Origin: JBLZUR01 sp048565625
Lineage (GTDB): Bacteria > Pseudomonadota > Alphaproteobacteria > Sphingomonadales > Sphingomonadaceae
Direction: 5' to 3'
NCBI RefSeq assembly: GCF_048565625.1
Contig: NZ_JBLZUR010000001.1
Coordinates: 62,001-126,000, forward strand
DNA: 64,000 nt
Part shown: piece by piece, positions 54,899-61,991 of the stretch
How positions within the stretch are numbered: position 1 is the first letter of the stretch
How the letters are laid out: every line of letters starts with the position of its first letter
The notes under the pieces: model-generated
What the model saw: only the letters and a program-made list of their open reading frames with translations
The model's database searches: none
Told to the model about the DNA's origin: nothing
Made by a program: the position numbers and the translations under genes

Positions 54899-55567
54899 AT
54901 GTTCATGCCCGATCGCGCCAGTGCGTGCGCGCTCCTTGCCTTCCGCGCCGCGCATGGCCGCCACTGGAAGGCGAAGCTACTGTCGTTATGGTCAACGGGC
55001 AGCGATGTGGACGAAGCCGATGGCGCTTACTTACGGCATTTGCGCAACCAGGCCGGTCCCTCCTGGCTCCGCCAGCTGACGCCGCGCCGCTGGCGCGCGA
55101 TCGAAAGATTGGCGGCGCCCGGCGATCCGGTGCTTGCAGCCGTGTTTCTTGATCGTGCGCGCGAATTTCATCGCGGCGCGCAGATTGGCGCGCCTATTGC
55201 GCTTGCGCCGGCACTGCACTTGCTCGCGATCTCCTGCGAACTGGGTTTGAAGGCGCATCTTTTGGGTCATGGCTGGACGGACGATGCGCTGGCCCGCGAT
55301 ATCCGTCATGACCTTGTCCGCGCCCTCGACGAGGCGCGGCAGCTAGGCCTGCCGGCGCCCGGTCGTCCGCTGGCCGATTTCATCAAGAGCCTCGGCCCGG
55401 CCTATGCGGTGCATCGGATCGACGCGCTGGTGGCAGGTGGCTATGCCTGCAACATCGGCGCCGTGCTTTGCGAGACCGGGCAGCTCCTCGATGCCGTGGC
55501 GGCCCGCCTGAGCCCAGCCATGCCAGGCGCCGCCACCTTGCTCACCTCCTCATCCCCCTCCGCGTGA
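54899..55567 (+). CDS. HEPN-like helical protein, plasmid-borne
   Basis: The 222-residue protein has a basic N-terminal region (FRAAHGRHWKAKLLSLWSTGSDVDEADGAYLRHLRNQAG) and a helical C-terminal domain resembling HEPN proteins (DRAREFHRGAQIGAPIALAPALHLLAISCELGLKAHLLGHGW...DIRHDLVRALDEARQLGL). GGAGGT lies 9 nt before the ATG. HEPN proteins are often RNases or structural partners in defence systems. A canonical Arg-X4-6-His motif is not obvious here, so catalysis is doubtful. It lies just after the SLOG gene. Confidence 0.65.
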   Translation: MFMPDRASACALLAFRAAHGRHWKAKLLSLWSTGSDVDEADGAYLRHLRNQAGPSWLRQLTPRRWRAIERLAAPGDPVLAAVFLDRAREFHRGAQIGAPIALAPALHLLAISCELGLKAHLLGHGWTDDALARDIRHDLVRALDEARQLGLPAPGRPLADFIKSLGPAYAVHRIDALVAGGYACNIGAVLCETGQLLDAVAARLSPAMPGAATLLTSSSPSA

Positions 55568-55974
55568 TCGTGCAACGGACATCGTGTCGAGCCCGCGAGA
55601 GGCCATGCGAAGGACCTACAATCCCGTCCTGCGGCTCAAGGGACGGGCAGATAAGGCACGGGCGTAAGGTCCGCGAGATGCCGGACCGGCGAGCTCAGTA
55701 AAGCCGGCAATATCGGCGGTTTCGATGGGTGGGCTCCGGTCATGGCCCAAGCGACGCACCGTCCTTCTCCTCATCTGACCCCTAAGCCGGCCGTCCGGCC
55801 CATCCAACCCGCAAGCCATCGGGCCGAGTTGCCGTGTGCCACGGCTGCCCGCACCACCCCTTGTCTCGGGGTTCCCCGGCGCTGCGCTGCCGGTGGATGG
55901 GCCGTCCTGTCCGCCTTGGCCGGGGATCAGTCGAAGGGACGGTCCCTTGGACCCACATCGAAGGAACTCAGGCC
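55568..55974. other. Leader region upstream of ssb
   Basis: This 407-bp stretch holds no convincing gene. A 20-codon frame at 55606 (MRRTYNPVLRLKGRADKARA) has GAGAGG before it, but it is too short to call. The hairpin leader element lies at 55847-55896. Confidence 0.45.
55847..55896 (+). promoter_or_regulatory. Hairpin leader element, copy 2 (ssb)
   Basis: GCCCGCACCACCC, stem ACCCC (55856-55860)/GGGGT (55868-55872), TTCCCC, and then GCGCTGCCGGTG. It aligns with copy 1 at 53709, with a compensatory pair change in the stem. It lies about 80 nt before the ssb start. Confidence 0.5.
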
Positions 55975-56382
55975 ATGCAGAACCTCGTCATCCTCGCCGG
56001 CAATGTCGGTGGCACGCCGGAAACCCGCACCACCCAGGGCGGCACCCGCATTACCCATTTCAGCCTCGCCACCTCGCGCCCGAAGCGCGACAGCAACGGC
56101 AAGATCCTGCGCGACGACAACAATCGCCGCCTCGAGGACACCGAATGGCACCGGATCACCTGCTTCAACGGCGTCGGCAAGACGGTCGAGCAATATGTCG
56201 ACAAGGGTATGAAGGTCATGGTCCGGGGCCGTATCCACTACACCCGCTGGACCGACAGCGAGAATATCGAACGCTACGGCGTCGAGATCATCGCCGACGA
56301 GGTGACCTTCCTCACCCGCGCCAAGTCCAACGAGAATAGCGGCGGCGGCAACGAGCCCGAAGACGATGAAATCCCCTTCTGA
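55975..56382 (+). CDS. ssb: Single-stranded DNA-binding protein
   Basis: This 135-residue SSB has the OB fold (MQNLVILAGNVGGTPETRTTQGGTRITHFSLATSRPKR...EDTEWHRITCFNGVGKTVEQYVDKGMKVMVRGRIHYTRW) and the acidic partner-recruiting tip DDEIPF. Plasmid ssb genes often lie in the region that enters the recipient first and protect incoming single strands. This fits its place between ardC and the relaxase. GAAGGAAC lies upstream of the ATG. Confidence 0.92.
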   Translation: MQNLVILAGNVGGTPETRTTQGGTRITHFSLATSRPKRDSNGKILRDDNNRRLEDTEWHRITCFNGVGKTVEQYVDKGMKVMVRGRIHYTRWTDSENIERYGVEIIADEVTFLTRAKSNENSGGGNEPEDDEIPF

Positions 56383-56395
56383 GCTCGGACAGGGC

Positions 56396-56424
56396 GGCCC
56401 GGCGGCATCGCCGCCGGGCCTCTT
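56396..56424. terminator. Hairpin terminator between ssb and nuclease gene
   Basis: GGCCCGGCGGC pairs with GCCGCCGGGCC around ATC and is followed by TCTT. It sits between convergent genes and could serve ssb. Confidence 0.65.
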
Positions 56425-56457
56425 ATCCTGTTCAGGCGCGGCATGGTCCCAAGCGGA

Positions 56458-56892
56458 TCAGCGGGATCGGCATCGCCCCTTGGCATAGCGCTCCCAGCGC
56501 AGCACGGTGCCGGTCGCAATCATCGCGCAGCTGAGATCGCCGATGCCGGGCGCGTTGCACCAGGCGCCGGTCCGGTTGCCCTTGGCTTCGCCGGTCGAGA
56601 CGCAGCGCATGGTGGGGCCAGCCACGCGAATATGCCCGGTGGATGTCTGGCCGCGCGGTCCGCCAAGCAGGCGCACCAACGCATCGCGGGCGGCCGGGCC
56701 ACTTGCTCTCGGACAGGGCTGGCCGGGGCGGCAGCTGTTGTCGATCTCGCGCGCGGCAATGCCGGCGAGCCGCACATGGGCGCCCTCGCGGCACCAGATC
56801 GGGCCATCGCCATCCCAGACGCGCGTCGGTGTGCAGGCGAAGGTCTGATCATTGGGGACCACGGCGGCGGCAAGCAGGAGCGGGAACAGCAT
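56458..56892 (-). CDS. Thermonuclease-like (SNase) exported protein
   Basis: This 144-residue protein has a short signal-like start (MLFPLLLAAAVV) and an SNase-like domain with TRVWDGDGPIWCREGAHVRLAGIAAREID, close to the VxDGDTI...VRLxGIDAPE motif. Several cysteines suggest disulphides outside the cytoplasm. The Glu of the usual DAPE is present as AREID. SNase-like proteins of this kind are common on sphingomonad plasmids. Activity is not certain. Confidence 0.72.
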   Translation of the reverse strand: MLFPLLLAAAVVPNDQTFACTPTRVWDGDGPIWCREGAHVRLAGIAAREIDNSCRPGQPCPRASGPAARDALVRLLGGPRGQTSTGHIRVAGPTMRCVSTGEAKGNRTGAWCNAPGIGDLSCAMIATGTVLRWERYAKGRCRSR

Positions 56893-57197
56893 CCGGCGGG
56901 GCTAACCGACAAGCGGCGGCCTGTCATCCGGACCCGTTGGATGGAGCGGCAGGCAGGGCAAGGGGTGGGGCGCGACATCGGCGGGGACCTGGCCTCCTGG
57001 CCGGCGGGTTCGCCCGCTCTCAATCGGCGCGATCCTTGGTCCACCCGGTGACCTTTTGCGATCAACCCGCAAGGGGTCCGGTCGCTTCGCTACGGCTTTT
57101 TGGGCCTCCAGCCAAAAAAGTGATCGCGGCCACCGGCCGGACACATCGGGCGCCTGTCGAGCGGGACGAACCCGCCGGCGCGCAAAGGAGCCTCGAC
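56893..57197. other. Intergenic region before small protein gene
   Basis: This is 305 bp with no supported gene. A T-run/A-run hairpin, TTTTTGG-N8-CCAAAAA, lies at 57097-57118. It is AT-rich and stands out in this GC-rich leader. Confidence 0.4.
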
Positions 57198-57362
57198 ATG
57201 TTCACCGACATCGCAATCGCTCGCCGCCACGCCTTCAGCCTCTCGCGCAGCCTCATGATGGTCACCTTCGTCATCGCGATCGGGCAGCATTACGGGGTCA
57301 TCACCGCCGAAGACGCCGACGGCAGCGTCGCCATCGTCACCGAATTCGATCCCTTTGCCTGA
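57198..57362 (+). CDS. Small protein, unknown
   Basis: This 54-residue ORF has an AAAGGAG ribosome site 8 nt before the ATG and one hydrophobic stretch (SLMMVTFVIAIG). It ends in acidic residues (VTEFDPFA) and is followed directly by a strong hairpin with TTATT. I do not recognise it. Start signal and terminator make it credible. Confidence 0.55.
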   Translation: MFTDIAIARRHAFSLSRSLMMVTFVIAIGQHYGVITAEDADGSVAIVTEFDPFA

Positions 57363-57369
57363 CGGCTCG

Positions 57370-57397
57370 ACCGGGAGCCGCTCGGCTCCCGGTTATT
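57370..57397 (+). terminator. Rho-independent terminator after small protein gene
   Basis: ACCGGGAGCC pairs with GGCTCCCGGT around a 4-nt loop and is followed by TATT, 7 nt after the stop. Confidence 0.7.
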
Positions 57398-57469
57398 CCC
57401 CGCGCTTCGCTCGCGGCTTGCGCCGAAGACGAGAACCGATTGTTCAGATGCCGCGACTATGCTGCGATA

Positions 57470-57991
57470 ATGACGATTGAGGCTGCGATAGCGAATGCCG
57501 GCGATGATGCCCTGTGGGCGCGCGTCACCCAGGAGGTGAACGCCTGGCGCGGTGCCTGTCTGCAATGCTTCGCCGCGGTGGAGGTGGCCGTTACCGAGAC
57601 TTTGCTGCATCTGAGCGCTCAGCCGGGACGAGGACAGTCGGTGAAGCTACGGCATTTGGTCGGGCAACGGCTCGATGACCTTGCTGCACTCGTCAATGAG
57701 GGCGGCCCCTTTTCCGTGGAGGGAAAGGGTGTCGCGAGCCTGCTGGCGGAATTTCGGCACCAGGAAGGGCTGCGCACGATGCTCGCCCATGGCCAGGCGA
57801 AGCTGACAGTCGAACGGACCAGTCGATGGGCCGCCATCTTTCGTGTGATCGCGATCCGGGCACGGCAGGCTGATCGTTCGACGCTCGTGATCGAAGAGAA
57901 CGAGGCGGCGGAGAGGCTTCAGCAGCTCCGTAAGGTATCGCAGAAATTGTGTTCTGCACTTGGCAATCTGCGACGGGCGGTTGCCGTCTGA
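57470..57991 (+). CDS. HEPN-like helical protein, unknown
   Basis: This 173-residue, all-helical protein carries RTMLAHG, an Arg-X4-His sequence like the catalytic motif of HEPN ribonucleases, in LRTMLAHGQAKLTVERTSRW. The N-terminal part (RGACLQCFAAVEVAVTETLLHLS) fits the first HEPN helices. No strong ribosome site precedes the ATG at 57470. Family assignment is inference from motif and fold pattern. It is isolated, with no obvious nucleotidyltransferase partner. Confidence 0.55.
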   Translation: MTIEAAIANAGDDALWARVTQEVNAWRGACLQCFAAVEVAVTETLLHLSAQPGRGQSVKLRHLVGQRLDDLAALVNEGGPFSVEGKGVASLLAEFRHQEGLRTMLAHGQAKLTVERTSRWAAIFRVIAIRARQADRSTLVIEENEAAERLQQLRKVSQKLCSALGNLRRAVAV

Positions 57992-58129
57992 AAGTCGGAT
58001 TTCTCTGCATCTATGCGCTGAGAATGGCGGCTCCGGCGCGGCCGGACCGGGCTCTAGGCTTCGCCCTGAGCCTTGTGCCAAGTCTCAGCCCATTCGGGTG
58101 ACGATCCCTGCCGTGACTGCTCGCACTTC

Positions 58130-58480
58130 TCAACCCTGCGCGCAAACTATGGCCCGGCCGGTCGCGCCGCGCGCTGGAGGGCAGTTGGCCAGGCCCGCAC
58201 GCAGGTGCTCATCGTGCAGCAATATGTGCCAGGGACGGTCATGGCCCCGCGCCGCGAGATAATAGGCCGCGCCGTCGCAGCCGACCATGCGGCATCGGGC
58301 CTGCCGGTCGATGAGGCTGGCGCCTGCTCCATGGAGCCCGATCAGGGCATCGACATCCTCGCGCATCAACGCACCGCAGCGGCGGCATTGCGATCGGACG
58401 AGGATCTGGCGCAGCCGCATCGCCTGGAGTGACGCGGTCCAGGCCGGGGCAAGGCGGAAGAGAGTGGCGCTGCTCGTCAT
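58130..58480 (-). CDS. Small Cys-rich, probably zinc-binding protein
   Basis: This 116-residue minus-strand ORF has a CRRCG knuckle and a second CRMVGCDG pair, spaced like a zinc site. ALIGLHGAG and YYLAARGHDRPWHILLHDEHL follow. I believe similar proteins occur on sphingomonad plasmids but cannot name a family. ATG at 58420 is an alternative start. It faces the neighbouring plus-strand genes. Confidence 0.5.
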   Translation of the reverse strand: MTSSATLFRLAPAWTASLQAMRLRQILVRSQCRRCGALMREDVDALIGLHGAGASLIDRQARCRMVGCDGAAYYLAARGHDRPWHILLHDEHLRAGLANCPPARGATGRAIVCAQG

Positions 58481-58601
58481 GATGGGCGGAGGATAGCGCC
58501 GGGCTCTCCGCGGAGCCAGAGAATCAGGACACCGCGATCATCTCTTCGCGATCCCGCCCGCCAAGACCTTCCTCCTGTCGGCTTGCCTGGCCGGCGCGCG
58601 C

Positions 58602-58660
58602 GCCCGCGCAAGCCCGCTTTGCGGGCTTCTCCACTGCCGTTGCGACCCTGCCGGTGCGCG
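58602..58660 (+). promoter_or_regulatory. Hairpin leader element, copy 3 (DUF3768 gene)
   Basis: GCCCGC, then stem AGCCCGC (58611-58617)/GCGGGCT (58621-58627), TTCTCC, GCCGTTGCGACCCTGCCGGTG. The order of blocks matches copies 1 and 2, although similarity is weaker. It is about 80 nt before the start at 58740. Confidence 0.4.
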
Positions 58661-58739
58661 GCCGCGCTCTGCCGCCGGCCCTTGGCACGCCTGTCGGAAG
58701 GCCCCGGCGGGCGGGGCCGGACAGATCAGGAGCGTTCTC

Positions 58740-59132
58740 ATGTCCCAATCCTCCCCGAATGCGATGAGCCAGGCCGAGCGGATCGCCCGCGTCGCCGAAC
58801 TCAATGACGCGCTTCGCCGGTCCATCCATAGCCCGGGCCGCAACCAGATCGTGATGACTGCGGGCGTTGCGGCGCTGATCGGCGACGTCGCCCTGTTCCG
58901 CGGCTTTCGCCGCCGCGCGGAGATCCTCCGGATCGTGCGCGACTATGACAGCTTCACGCCCGACAACGATCCGATCGACGAGCATGATTTCGGCCGCTTC
59001 GAGTTCGAGGATGCGATCCTCTACTGGAAGATCGACTATTACGATCTCGAGCTCGCCTATGGCTCGCCGGATGCCGCGAACCCCGAGGTCACGACGCGCG
59101 TGCTCACTATCCTGCTGGCCGACGAATATTGA
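58740..59132 (+). CDS. DUF3768 protein
   Basis: This 130-residue protein matches the DUF3768 family of alphaproteobacterial plasmids, with RIAELNDALR-like start, GVAALIGDVALFRGFRRRAEILRIVRDYDSFTPDNDPIDEHDFGRFEFEDAILYWKIDYYD and ending RVLTILLADEY. No function is known. CAGGAGCG precedes the start. It lies after a hairpin leader and before tandem hairpins. Confidence 0.82.
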   Translation: MSQSSPNAMSQAERIARVAELNDALRRSIHSPGRNQIVMTAGVAALIGDVALFRGFRRRAEILRIVRDYDSFTPDNDPIDEHDFGRFEFEDAILYWKIDYYDLELAYGSPDAANPEVTTRVLTILLADEY

Positions 59133-59142
59133 TCCGGCGCAG

Positions 59143-59199
59143 CCATCCCCCCGACCGGGGGGATGGCCCGCATAGTCTGCTTGAGCAGACTATGCGGGC
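59143..59199. promoter_or_regulatory. Tandem hairpins, including ATAGTCTGC palindrome 1
   Basis: CCATCCCCCC-gacc-GGGGGGATGG (59143-59166) is followed at once by a dyad with 15-nt arms, GCCCGCATAGTCTGC-ttga-GCAGACTATGCGGGC (59166-59199). The core ATAGTCTGC/GCAGACTAT recurs at 61362-61383 on the other side of the parA-parB pair. Confidence 0.65.
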
Positions 59200-59227
59200 A
59201 ACGGACGCCGCATCCGCAAATGCGGGA

Positions 59228-59235
59228 GGGGAGGG
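59228..59235 (+). promoter_or_regulatory. GGGGAGGG leader motif before small membrane protein
   Basis: The motif lies 89 nt before the ATG at 59324. GCGCGA/TGCGCG and GGCGCC/GGCGCC dyads follow it. Confidence 0.35.
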
Positions 59236-59323
59236 CGCGGGTCCGAGATGTCGCGCGATTGCGCGTGGCCGGCGCCAGTGGCGCCGTTCGCTTGCCCGTT
59301 CACTGGCTCCAAGGAGACTTATC

Positions 59324-59500
59324 ATGGCCGCATATTTCGCCGCGCATCCCGATCACGCGTTTCTCTTCGCGTTCGGCTGCTTCGCCCTCACCGTCTATCT
59401 GTTCCGCTATGTCGGTCCCGGCATTGGGGGTGGCGGCGACTGGTCCTCGCGCGATCATTATGAGCGCAACCTGCGCGATGGTCCTGACGACTATTGCTGA
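59324..59500 (+). CDS. Small membrane protein upstream of parA
   Basis: This 58-residue ORF has AAGGAG 8 nt before its ATG. It has one transmembrane helix (AFLFAFGCFALTVYLFRYVGPGIGGGG) and a polar Asp/Arg tail (DWSSRDHYERNLRDGPDDYC). It starts the plus-strand run with parA and parB (12 nt to parA). I do not know its function. Confidence 0.6.
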   Translation: MAAYFAAHPDHAFLFAFGCFALTVYLFRYVGPGIGGGGDWSSRDHYERNLRDGPDDYC

Positions 59501-59512
59501 GGTGCCGCGGTC

Positions 59513-60277
59513 ATGAAGACGATCGTCGTCAGCCTGCTCAAGGGCGGGGTCGGCAAGACCTTCCTCGCCAGTCATCTCGCCTGGTATCTTGCTGAACCGC
59601 CTGAGCGCCGCGTCGCCTTCGTCGATCTCGACCCGCAGGGCAGCTCGACGCGGCGCCTGGGCGCCGAGCGGCAAGGCGGATTTTCCGCCGACCTGTTCGA
59701 TCCTGCCGCTGCCCTGTGCGCCGACGGGCAGGCCGGGCTAACCGTGCTCGGTGCCGATCCCCGTCTCCAGATGGTCAAGGCGGCGCAGGATGTGCGCGAC
59801 TTCATCGGCCGCTTCCCGGCGCTCCGCCCGCATTTCGACTATTGCGTTATCGATACCGGTCCCAAGTGGGACGAGCTCACCTTGAGCGCGATGGCGGTCG
59901 CCGATGCCGTGATCGCGCCGGTGCAGGTTGCCGAGGATTCGGTCGAATGCGCCAAGATGCTGCTGACCGCGCTGCGCAAGGCCGAGGCCGCGCGCGCCGG
60001 CCGCAAGATCGCTTTCCTCGGGCTCCTCCCCTCGATGGTCAATCCGTTCGACCGGCGCGAGATGGAGAATGCGGTGAAGCTGGCGCATGCGGTCGGCGAG
60101 AAGCTCATGTTCCCGGCCTTCATCAAGGCGCGGCCGACCTACAAGCATGCCGCGGAAAATCATCGTCCGGTATGGCAGGAGACCGGCAGCGGCGCCAAGG
60201 CGGCGGCCGAGGAGATCCGCGCGGTGCTCGCCGAGATCGAGGGGCGCATGACAAGCCAGGAGGTCGCGGCCGCCTGA
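59513..60277 (+). CDS. ParA-family ATPase (second set)
   Basis: This 254-residue ParA/Soj-type ATPase lacks an N-terminal DNA-binding domain. It has Walker A LLKGGVGKTFLASHLA, Walker A' FVDLDPQGSSTRRLG and Walker B YCVIDTGPKW. Lying beside parB, mobC and a relaxase, it may position the transfer machinery (as VirC1 and ParA-like proteins do) or add partition stability. The 1-nt overlap with parB (TGATG) implies coupling. The plasmid has another, larger ParA near repA. Confidence 0.88.
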   Translation: MKTIVVSLLKGGVGKTFLASHLAWYLAEPPERRVAFVDLDPQGSSTRRLGAERQGGFSADLFDPAAALCADGQAGLTVLGADPRLQMVKAAQDVRDFIGRFPALRPHFDYCVIDTGPKWDELTLSAMAVADAVIAPVQVAEDSVECAKMLLTALRKAEAARAGRKIAFLGLLPSMVNPFDRREMENAVKLAHAVGEKLMFPAFIKARPTYKHAAENHRPVWQETGSGAKAAAEEIRAVLAEIEGRMTSQEVAAA

Positions 60278-61224
60278 TGGGCAAGTTCGACGAGCGCATC
60301 GAGGAGTTCGGACTTCTTGTCGGCGACCATGAACGGGCGCGCCGGGTCGAGGATATCGAACTTGCGCGCATCCTGCCCGACCCCGGCAATCCCCGGCGCA
60401 GCTTCGACGATGACGCGCTCGCCGAGCTGGCCGCCTCGATCGCGTCGCGCGGCGTGCTGCAGCCGATCACGGTTACGCCGCCCGACGCGAACGGCATGCA
60501 CCGGATACGTCTGGGCGAGCGCCGCTTCCGCGCATCGCAGCTGGCGGGCCTTGCCACGATCCCCGCGATCGTCGTGCCGGTCGGCGAGGGAGTGCAACTG
60601 CTGGCCGACCAGATCGTCGAGAACGACCAGCGCGCCAATCTGTCGTCGGTCGAGCTCGCCCATGCGATCGCCCGGATGCTGAAGGGCGGGATGAACCAGG
60701 TCGAGATCGCGGCGGCACTCGGCCGATCCAAGCAGTTCGTCTCGCTCTATGCCGCCTATGGCGACATGCCGGCCTATCTCAAGGCGGCCCTGCCGTTTGC
60801 GCCTATTCGCCTTCTCTATGATCTGCACCGGACGGCGAGGGACTACCCTGCCGAGGTCGAGGCCTATGTCGCCAGCTGGGGCGACGCCGGCGCAACGCTC
60901 GCCGCAGGATCGCGCTTCATCGCCGAACTCAAGCAGACGCACCCGGCGCCGGTCCCTCCGCGGGCGCCTGTGGCACAGCCATTGGCCCCCACCGACCGCG
61001 ATCCGGTTCGATCGGGCCTCACGGACAAACCCTCCGCGCCGATCCGATCTCCTAGACTACCGGTCTTGGTCGACGGCTTCCCTGCGTGGCTCCCGCTGGC
61101 GCCTTTGGTCACGGTGATTTTCGAGGATGGCCGCGAGCGTGAAGTCGCTGCCTCGTCGATCGGTCCGACCGGCGAGAGAAGCGAGGCCTTGCCAACAACT
61201 GACCCGCCTCCTCCGCGTTCGTAG
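60277..61224 (+). CDS. ParB-family DNA-binding protein (second set)
   Basis: This 315-residue ParB has the N-terminal CTPase/clamp region (IELARILPDPGNPRRSFDDDALAELAASIASRGVLQPITVTP...IRLGERRFRASQLAGL, VENDQRANLSSVELAHAI) and a helix-turn-helix (GMNQVEIAAALGRSKQFVSLYAAYG). A Pro-rich linker and a KorB-C-like end (LVTVIFEDGREREVAASSI) follow. The last part resembles the SH3-like dimer domain of KorB, so it may be a transcriptional regulator of transfer genes. The flanking ATAGTCTGC palindromes are candidate sites. Confidence 0.85.
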   Translation: MGKFDERIEEFGLLVGDHERARRVEDIELARILPDPGNPRRSFDDDALAELAASIASRGVLQPITVTPPDANGMHRIRLGERRFRASQLAGLATIPAIVVPVGEGVQLLADQIVENDQRANLSSVELAHAIARMLKGGMNQVEIAAALGRSKQFVSLYAAYGDMPAYLKAALPFAPIRLLYDLHRTARDYPAEVEAYVASWGDAGATLAAGSRFIAELKQTHPAPVPPRAPVAQPLAPTDRDPVRSGLTDKPSAPIRSPRLPVLVDGFPAWLPLAPLVTVIFEDGREREVAASSIGPTGERSEALPTTDPPPPRS

Positions 61225-61244
61225 TTTATCTTGCACGATGGTTT

Positions 61245-61274
61245 GGGCCGTACCCTTCGGGGTGCGGCCCTTTT
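61245..61274 (+). terminator. Rho-independent terminator after second parB
   Basis: GGGCCGTACCC pairs with GGGTGCGGCCC (one T-G pair) around a TTCG tetraloop and is followed by TTTT, 20 nt after the stop. Confidence 0.88.
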
Positions 61275-61288
61275 CGTGTCGATGGGCG

Positions 61289-61383
61289 GGGGCGGCGCCG
61301 AAGGCGCCGCCCCTTGCTGCGGACGATCGGTGTTCGAGAGGGGTTCGCTGGCCGAAGAACAATAGTCTGCCCAAGCAGACTAT
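61289..61383. promoter_or_regulatory. Hairpin and ATAGTCTGC palindrome 2, possible oriT region
   Basis: GGGGCGGCGCC-gaa-GGCGCCGCCCC (61289-61313) is an 11-bp perfect hairpin. ATAGTCTGC-ccaa-GCAGACTAT (61362-61383) repeats the dyad core at 59171. The segment lies just before mobC and the relaxase gene, where oriT is usually found. No nic site can be named from sequence alone. Confidence 0.5.
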
Positions 61384-61430
61384 AAGATGAGTTGAGTAAA
61401 GGTAAGGGCCGGATAGGCTTGGCGCCGGGG

Positions 61431-61991
61431 ATGTATGACAATAGCGTTGGCGACATGCCCGTCCTCACCTTTCGGCTCGACGATGATGTCGCCCAGCGTT
61501 TCGCCGCGCTCGCGGCGGTATCGGGCGGCCGCTCGGCGCTGCTGCGCCGCTTGATCGGTGACGCCTTGGCCATGGAGGCGGGGGAGGGGCATCAGGCGCC
61601 GCGCGCCCGCCAGCGCGCAACCTGCCGGGTCGAGGTTCGGCTGATCCCGGAAGAGATCGCCGCGCTCGACCGCGCGGCGGATGTGCTGGGGATGAAGCGT
61701 ACCGACTGGATCACCACGTTGCTGGCGCGGCGCTTGCGCGCAAACGCGCCCTTGCCGCGCGAGGAGCGGGCGGCCGTCGCGCAGGCGTGGCGCGAGCTCA
61801 ACCGGATCGGGATCAACCTCAACCAGGCGACCCGCGCGCTCAACGCCTCGGTGATGGTCGAGTCCGGGCTAGACGTCGCGCGGGAAGCGGCCAGGGTCGC
61901 AAGCTTTAGGTCCGAGATCGTCGATGCGCTCGCCGGTCTCGGGGCCGCGCTCAAGGGCGATCTTCGCTACTGGGACATGGCCGATGCGTGA
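61431..61991 (+). CDS. mobC: MobC-like relaxosome protein
   Basis: The product has about 186 residues. It carries a ribbon-helix-helix-like start (VLTFRLDDDVAQRFAALAAVSGGRSALLRRLI) and a MobC domain (ATCRVEVRLIPEEIAALDRAADVLGMKRTDWITTLLARRL...REERAAVAQAWRELNRIGINLNQATRALNAS). MobC proteins help the relaxase open oriT. The start is uncertain. 61455 is an alternative, where the ribbon-helix-helix begins. It overlaps the relaxase start by 8 nt. Confidence 0.8.
   Translation: MYDNSVGDMPVLTFRLDDDVAQRFAALAAVSGGRSALLRRLIGDALAMEAGEGHQAPRARQRATCRVEVRLIPEEIAALDRAADVLGMKRTDWITTLLARRLRANAPLPREERAAVAQAWRELNRIGINLNQATRALNASVMVESGLDVAREAARVASFRSEIVDALAGLGAALKGDLRYWDMADA

Noticed and set aside
55606..55668. 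A 20-codon frame with GAGAGG before its ATG
   Set aside because: It is too short, with no homology recognised and no following gene close enough to suggest a leader peptide.
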